Of a stretch of DNA of 64,000 nucleotides, positions 57,500 to 64,000 are shown one piece after another. Positions within the stretch are counted from its first letter, which is position 1. Each line of letters begins with the position of its first letter. Both the position numbers and the translations under genes were made by a program. The notes under the pieces are model-generated. The model was not told the DNA's origin. It did no database searches and was given only the letters and a program-made list of their open reading frames with translations. This stretch comes from Clitoria ternatea (taxonomy: Eukaryota; Streptophyta; Magnoliopsida; Fabales; Fabaceae): assembly GCA_037962975.1 (NCBI GenBank), contig CM075676.1:97782001-97846000 (forward strand). Direction: 5' to 3'.

Positions 57500-58928
57500 T
57501 AACTGATACTCAGTCAATATAAATAAGACTCTCTAATATCCAGATACTAAAATGGATTGACTATCAGCTGGGAGTCCTTCGATATCCCGTGGATCCTCCA
57601 GTTCACCGAGCCCTCCAACTCTCCACCTCAACCACTGGGTCCCTCCATACCGTTGGGTAGCTCAACTAGATCCCTTTGGATCACTGAAGCCAAAAGCAAA
57701 GGGTGCAACATACCGAATAGCCATCCAATAACAACTCAATGCATTCATAGCACATATAATTAATTCTCACTATCTTTCTAACTTGACTCCTACGCTCCAG
57801 CCTCAAAGGAACCCTCAACGTATACAATTAAATTCACAATTTGTCGTCATGGCACTCTGACCATAAAGGGACATCCTCAATCCTTTTTCTTCCACATATA
57901 GAGTTTAATAATCATTAGTTCTTATTTAGTTCCATCATAATACCAACATATATATTAATGCATAATTCATTTCTCAACACCGATCATATTTGAATAAATA
58001 ATATCGTTAAGTATCATTACCTATAAATATCTTATCACCATAACAACATTTGCTTTAATAATTTTCAACATCAATATATAATTAAAATGACCATTATTTT
58101 CATATAACAATATAACCAACCTGTTCATAATTAATTAGTTTTTACATTAGCTAAACATCAATCCACATACAATTTGATAAATTATCAATTTCCAATAAAC
58201 TTACACCACATTCACTTAATTTACAACAATTAGTATTGCAACTAATCATTCACCAATCTATCAATTCTTTTCAACTTTCATAGCCTTTCTTGTTTTACGT
58301 AAAGTATAACTCACCATCTTACGAGTCAAACATACCATTTTTTTCATTTTACATTATAATAATGATCAATTATATATATATATATACAATTCATCCTCGT
58401 AACTTTCCTTTCTCAACCCATATACATGTATATTCATATTTTAAATCTCAACCTTTTCATTATTAATTTAACTTGTATTTTGTTCCTTATCAACCGGCGC
58501 ATAATCATCATGATTAATACAATTGGCAATGGTGGCTATAATCTATCATTTTCCTATACGCCACACAACATAAATAAACTTTCTACATTAATGTTAACCC
58601 GGTACACCTCTTTACCTTGATTTTGCGTTTTCCAATACTTGTTTTCACCTCCGAGTACGCCTAATAGCTAAAATTCAAGAAATTAGAAAAGAGAATTAAT
58701 GTTTCAAAACTTAAAATTCAGTTTGAAGGTTTCTGAAGCTTACCTTGACTAGTTTCATTTTTTCTTTCAAACTCCACTTCGACTAACAGTTCGTCGGCAC
58801 TTGGTTCGTCACCTAAACGCACCGAAATGGAAACCCGTTGTAACGCCCCGGCCGCTTTTCAGGAGTGAACGACTCTCCCCACAGACTAACACGAGACCTT
58901 TCCAATGTGCTTTTGTCCTCACTCACAC

Positions 58929-59003
58929 ACTTCCTGAGAACTTTCCAGGAGGTCACCCATCCCAGAATTACTCCAAGTTAAGCACGCTTAATTTTGGAGT
59001 CCT
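58929..59003 (-). other. 5S rRNA-derived segment (Pol III control region)
   Basis: On the minus strand, AATTAAGCGTGCTTAACTTG and GGGATGGGTGACCTCCTGG match the box A/intermediate-element and box C parts of plant 5S rRNA (AGTTAAGCGTGCTTGGGC and GGATGGGTGACCTCCTGGG). The 5' half of 5S is absent or unrecognisable, so this is not a 5S gene. Confidence 0.75.
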
Positions 59004-59160
59004 TATGTGATAGGCCACTGAAAAGGCTAGTGCATTTGTTGGTATAGGTAGTACGAATTCATTCCTTTAAGCTATCCTCGACTGTATAGTCCCATACCTA
59101 TACAGTCTTTGGATCCCTCTCATTCTGGTATGTATTCAGTTCGTTCATGTGTCCCTCCCA

Positions 59161-59336
59161 CTGGAAGCCTGCCAGGAGCCGCTCCTTGTCCGTGCCTATG
59201 CACCAACGATCACTCCCCGCCCTTAACAGTGCCTGGGATGTCACATTCCCCGCTGGAAGCCTGCCAGGAGCCGCTCCTTGTCCGTGCCCATGCATCGGCG
59301 ATCACTCCCCGCCCTCAACAGCGCTGGGATGTCACA
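59161..59336. repeat. 92-bp-period duplication within the 5S-bearing LTR
   Basis: CTGGAAGCCTGCCAGGAGCC begins both 59161 and 59253, and both copies end CTGGGATGTCACA (59245 and 59336), with 7 bp between. The LTR terminus is therefore present twice. Differences are mostly C/T changes. Confidence 0.85.
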
Positions 59337-59948
59337 CCCATTAATAGCGAACACCATATTTGGACCTTAGAGGCTTACTTCTATCTATTTCTTGCACAAA
59401 ACCTTAAACCAAGAAGAATTCAAGAACCCCTATCGTTTATGCAATTTTCAGTTGTGCAAGAAGGGACATGAATTTTGAATTGAAGCCACCACTTTACTTA
59501 CCTCGTTTCCATAATTCAAAAAATACTACCAATTTTGAGTTTCGGCAAGAAATCGAGCTCCATTGAAGTCCTTGAAACTCACGGGCATTGTTGAAGGAGA
59601 AGAAGCTTTTGTTTCTTTGTTTTATGGTGGCACGCGTGAAGGGAAGAAAAAAAATTGAAATTTTGTTTTAAGCCACAAGGGCATTTCAATCATTTCATAA
59701 TTTCTTTTCCGTTTTCTTTTAATTAAAAACTTACCTTAAATAAATACTCTCTTACCTTCACATATGGTAACTTATATGTTACCATCACCATTTAATTTAA
59801 ATTTTACAAATCAAATCACCAAAATTAATTACTCTAATTTTATTGTTTTATTAAAATTCCCAATTAATTTAATTTAATATGCAATAATAATTAATTTGTT
59901 TTCCATGACACAATAAATTTAATTTATTATTAAGGATGTTACACAAGA

Positions 59949-62164
59949 CATGTGTCTGAAATTTCCTTCATAGAATCGGTTATATCTTTAAGGCACAAAT
60001 GGTAACTTTCCTTTAATTTTTTGAACTATAGTTGTTTTATATACGTTTCTTTGATAACTACATTTCTCGCTTCTAATTTCTCTCATGTTTACAAACTATT
60101 TTTTTTTAGTTTTTGGGTTCATTATGGCATGTTGAATACACGTGTTCCATGAATTCTTTATGTGGTTTTCACATTTTTGACAACCACATCTTAACATTTA
60201 TGCATTTCTTGATAAATGCATTTCTCTTTCTCTTTCCCTTTTTGCTTATTTATTTATTTGTGAAGTTTAATGCAACACAATACATATCTCATTATCCTTT
60301 TTTTTTATTTTTCAAATGTTATCTCTTGTAAAAGTTTGAATTCTTTAATTTAAAATTTAAAATCTAACGTGTTATGGGAGTGATAAGGTGGTTTAGTGGT
60401 TAAAATTTCATGAAGGAAGGAGAAAGTTATGAGTTCAACTCTTTTCTTACTAACAATTAACTTTGGCTTATTCAAAAAAAAAATCTAATGTCTTATAAAA
60501 TTTGAAATATGATTTTAAGTTTTGAAAAAACTATAACTACTTTGCTAGTTTATTTTTTATGTTTTAAAATTAACAATATAAAAAATTCATCAAAGTAGTT
60601 TATCATTTTTTTAAAAGAAAATTCTATCTTTTAAATTTTGAATTCTCATTTTTTTACCTTTCTTATATTTTCTTTAATGTTTCCATTGTCTATTACTTAT
60701 TTACTCTATATATTTCACTCCATAACACATTTCATTCTCTAACTATATTTTATTTATTTTAAAATTCTTTATTCCATATTTTTAGTTTAAATTTAAATTT
60801 TAAAACTCCATTTAAAAAATTACTGCGAAACATAGAAATTTATTAGGTGATAGTAGTCAATTTTATTTAACATTTTCTTTCATTTGATGATATAAATATA
60901 CTTAATATTTTCAGGAAATTTTTTACTTGGGATTTTATTAAATTAACAAACCTTATTTTTCATTTCTAAAGGAACAAATAATTATGAATAGTTTATGTAT
61001 TCAATTTCATTCATACAAAATTAAAGTTGAACACACGAGGACTAATGACAATGAATTTCTTAAAAGTAAATAAAATTTTTAAAGGAAACATTATATATGG
61101 TTTGTACATTTATCCAACTTATTCCTTATAAAAAAATGATTTGAACAAATGGGTGTAATAAATTTATTAATTAAATAATGTTAGTCAATTTTATTTACCT
61201 ATTTTTAATAAAAATATATTTAATATTTTTGATATTTTTTATTTTGAACATTTTTTCATAAACATTGTTTTTAATTTTTTATAGCAGCCCATTTCTAATT
61301 TCTGAAGTAAATATAATTTATAACTTTTAACTAAAAAAATTCACAAATAATATTAGAAATAGTTTTAACTTATCCATGTAGGAATTATTGTTCAAAAAAT
61401 TATATATATATATATATGCAAAGGGAAATAATTAATTATGTTAATTATTGCATCATGTTTTTTATGAATTTTTAAATAAATTTCTGTTATAAAAATTTTT
61501 AAATTAGCATTTTAGAATGAATTTCCACAAGTTCGTTACAAGTTTCAATTTTTTTAAAAGAATCAATGTATTTTTATTCTATATCAAGTACTACATTAAT
61601 TAGCTTCATCATAAAATATTTAATATATACATTATTCCTCCCATTTTAATTATATTTCAAATTAGGTATGATAGTTGTATCTAAATCGGTAAGGACTGAC
61701 CCGTCGTTTTCCTAAATTTGACAGTTAAATTCCTTTTTAATTGAGGATAATATCTATTTTATGTATTATTTCAATTAAAATATATTAAAAATAAAAATAT
61801 GACTTATTTAAAATTACACATTTAAGTTATTAAAATAAAAGAAAAATAAAAAATATGCTAAGATCTTCACTGGTTCCTAAACCTAATAGAGACAATATGA
61901 GTTCTATGTTTTTAAACACACCAAGATGGGGAGATCAAAACATGTCATGTCCCATTGTCATGCTTATTTCAAATATCAACTAATACACTAATTTTTTGTT
62001 TGGTTAAATATAAAAGGCTTTATTTTAGGGTAAATACTTTTAATGTTATACAATATAATAATAATCATTTAAATAACATTAAAAATATATTACAATAAAT
62101 TACAACTTACTCATCAGTACAACTATATTAGTAATTTGAATGTTTGAAACGATATTATTTAGAA
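59949..62164. other. AT-rich intergenic sequence
   Basis: No gene supported. Long T- and A-rich runs dominate, with a (TA)n run at 61402-61417. The open frame at 60113-60331 has no domain signature. Confidence 0.4.
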
Positions 62165-62256
62165 GAACAATTTTAATTAAACTCGAGGATATCTGATGAA
62201 AAAAAAATCTGAACAATTTTAATTAAACTCGAGGATATCTGATGAAAAAAAAATCT
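62165..62256. repeat. Perfect 46-bp tandem duplication
   Basis: GAACAATTTTAATTAAACTC starts at 62165 and again at 62211. Both units run through CGAGGATATCTGATG to AAAAATCT with no mismatch seen. A recent replication-slippage product. Confidence 0.9.
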
Positions 62257-62429
62257 ATCTCACATTTTTTTTAAAGTTTTTATATGTACACATTGCAAAA
62301 AAAATAAAAAAATCTAATAAGCAAACACGACTGAATAATGTACTGATCAAAATGAAAATGTCCAGAAGTAGATAATTAAGATAATACACCCTCTAATAAC
62401 CTATCTCTCAATTAAGAATTCAACAATTT

Positions 62430-63135
62430 TATGGTAATTTGACTTTTGGTTTCTTATATTTATATTTAAGATTAGATTCAAATAGGTTATTTATTTAACT
62501 TTATACTTTATAAATTTTCTAATGTTTTCTAAGCTAGTTTTTTAAACTTTTTTCTATAAGTTTGTTAACTTAATTAATGGGAAATATGCACGTGGAGCTT
62601 ACAAGGCTTAATGAGGTACATGAGATGGCATGTGACATTAAGAATGGTATAAAATAGACTAAAAATTTTAAAATAAAAAACAGATCCATATTATGTGTTA
62701 ATTGGGGATGTGAAGTTATGAGGTGTGAAGTTTTAGGTTTTGAAATTTGAGATTTTGAGATTATTATGTTAATTAAATATTAAGTTTTGTCTTGTTGATT
62801 TCTTCAATGCTTTTATTATGATTCATATTTGTTTGATTGTTGTTTAAAAAATTTATGGTAGTTAAAGAATATAAAAACTTCAATTTTAACCGCCATAAAT
62901 TATAAATAGATATTTAATGTCATGTTATTGGTGACATAATATCTGACATTGTCACACATACACCATATGCATCTTATGTTAATTAAGTTAACTAACTTGA
63001 TGGAAAGGCCCTAGGTAAACTAATTTAAAAAACGTTAAAAATCTTTTTAAGTAAAAGAACATGAGACCTACTTGAACTCAGCATCAAACATAAGAAACTA
63101 AACTCAAGGTCTAATTTTACCAAATTTTAATGTAA
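62430..63135. mobile_element. Degenerate fold-back element
   Basis: The left arm, with TTTGGTTTCTTATATTTA near 62450 and GTTAACTTAATTAATG near 62563, is loosely complementary to the right arm, with CATAAGAAACTAAAC near 63089 and TTAATTAAGTTAACTAAC near 62980. Order and spacing fit a ~700-bp imperfect hairpin. No ORF; ends and TSD not resolved. Confidence 0.4.
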
Positions 63136-63331
63136 TTTTTTTTAGATGAATAAAAGTTTAGATGAGTTAAATTCCAAAAATATATTAATAAGGTCATGTC
63201 TCAAGACTCAATAAACACTAATAAAGATACTTACAAAAGCTTAATGAGCTAGGTTGAAGAGTTTTAATTCCTTATTTATTGAGGGGTATAAGATATGTAA
63301 TTTGCTTCCGCATTTATATGAGTTTCAGTTG

Positions 63332-63721
63332 TAGGGATGATAAAATAGTTCAGACCTGTTAAGTTGACCCATCAAACCCATAATAAATGACAGAAAAACA
63401 AAAATACTAACGAATCATCCTCCACACCCAACCACTTAACCTGTCAGTTCAATGAACCAATACTTAGACAAGTGAGACTAACCCAACAAGCCCCCGTATA
63501 AAAATTAAAATAATATAAATAATAATAAAATAACTTGTACTTTATTTTTTAAATGTTTATACTTTTACTTTCTAAAATTAAAAAAATTAATTTTCTCACA
63601 TTCTCTTCTTTTTTATAATATTTTTAATTTCTTTTTAAAAGGATATTTTTAGAAACAAATCAACTCAACTCATCTTAACAAGCTTGGAAGGAACGGGTCA
63701 AATTCTGTTTTATCATCCCTA
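63332..63721. mobile_element. MITE-like element with TAGGGATGATAAAA inverted ends
   Basis: TAGGGATGATAAAA (63332-63345) is the reverse complement of TTTTATCATCCCTA (63708-63721). Subterminal TTGACCCATCAAACCC and GAACGGGTCAAATTC are also inverted. The 390 bp hold no ORF. The outer TA could be a Tc1/mariner-type TSD; a longer hAT-type TSD was not convincing. Confidence 0.6.
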
Positions 63722-64000
63722 ACGGGTTGTAACCTTGTTTAATTAAATTTTGTTCGTTGTTGTTAAAAAAAAAAAAAATTAGTTTTGACAGAAAGTTAAT
63801 TCGAAGATAACATAAATATATTCTAAAAAGTTAGTAAACTACGTTTTTCAAATCAACTGTACTCATCAAAGAAAAAAAACTTTGTCAAAGTTGGTAAATA
63901 TTCATTTTCTTCTCTTCATTTATTATTATTATTATTATTATTATTGAAGCTGTAGCTTGGGTTGGGTAAAGCAAGGACCATCCTGTATGAAAAGTTAAAA

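Larger units (their letters stand above)
58839..59336 (-). mobile_element. Cassandra-like solo LTR with 5S rRNA-derived segment
   Basis: The ends on the minus strand are TGTGACATCCC and GGGGCGTTACA. The flanks are CCCGT (58834-58838) and CCCAT (59337-59341), a TSD with one G-to-A change at a CpG. Inside, the minus strand carries a 5S rRNA-like segment. 498 bp is longer than usual for Cassandra because of an internal duplication. No internal region or second LTR is present. 5S-bearing LTRs are the hallmark of Cassandra TRIM elements. Confidence 0.7.
57500..59943 (-). repeat. LTR-like fragment, minus strand
   Basis: Read on the minus strand it starts TGTAACATCC at 59943, the same start as the solo LTR at 28048. 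Like that LTR it has a more GC-rich block (57540-57720) set in AT-rich DNA toward its 3' side. The flank after 59943 is CAAGA, and I found no matching CAAGA-TG junction to the left, so the 3' end is unresolved or lost. It is interrupted by the 5S-containing solo LTR at 58839-59336. No ORF with a known domain. Confidence 0.45.

Noticed and set aside
58929..59003. A 5S rRNA gene
   Set aside because: Only the 3' half matches and it lies within LTR-like ends with a TSD, so it is an LTR component.
59098..59471. ORFs with a repeated PAR(S)RSLSVPMH-like or TGSLPGAAPCPC segment
   Set aside because: The protein repeat is the 92-bp duplication of the 5S-bearing LTR.
25707..64000. tRNA, rRNA or snRNA genes
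   Set aside because: None with convincing internal boxes or structure was noticed by eye; a covariance-model scan would be needed to exclude them.

Overview
The window is nuclear DNA of a flowering plant, a eudicot and probably a legume. It has intron-containing plant genes, LTR retrotransposons of the Athila and copia lineages, a CACTA DNA transposon, a pararetrovirus remnant and AT-rich spacers. The legume placement rests on resemblance of the Athila-type element to Calypso-like elements and is inference.

Layout. Positions 1-25706 are the 3' part of a CACTA-type DNA transposon carrying a decayed Ulp1-type protease gene. That gene is interrupted at 318/23684 by a 23.4-kb block of Athila-type Ty3 retrotransposon. 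The block reads LTR-internal-LTR-internal-LTR (319-23678) inside a single 5-bp target-site duplication (GTCTA), so it is one insertion that became a tandem by unequal recombination. Both internal regions are exactly 9,449 bp. Each holds a tRNA-Asp-type primer site, a single-frame gag-pol with private stop codons, a hairpin-rich minisatellite, and an Athila ORF-1-type third ORF behind its own TATA box and probable intron. That third ORF is intact in copy 1 and broken in copy 2.

25707-32300 is AT-rich spacer with a palindromic MITE-like element and a 3.5-kb solo LTR (28048-31594, TSD CCCAA) that carries an alternating ~70-bp repeat. 32740-36364 (+) is a PLASTID MOVEMENT IMPAIRED1-RELATED gene in two coding exons. 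37596-40727 (-) is an Alfin-like PHD-finger gene in five coding exons, with a ~517-bp tandem duplication in one intron. 42329-44106 is a solo LTR nested in another solo LTR, each with its own TSD. 45241-49895 (-) is a damaged copia element. 51086-54816 (-) is a WAV2/BEM46-like alpha/beta hydrolase gene in about eight exons. 55450-57060 is a decayed endogenous pararetrovirus movement-protein region. 57500-59943 is an LTR-like fragment (-) split by a 5S-rRNA-containing, Cassandra-like solo LTR. 59944-64000 is AT-rich DNA with fold-back and MITE-like repeats.

The three conserved host genes (chloroplast/organelle positioning, H3K4me3 reading, membrane-anchored hydrolase) have no evident functional link; they form a small gene island between repeat blocks. 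All boundaries, TSDs and splice sites were read by eye. Nothing here was confirmed by database search.
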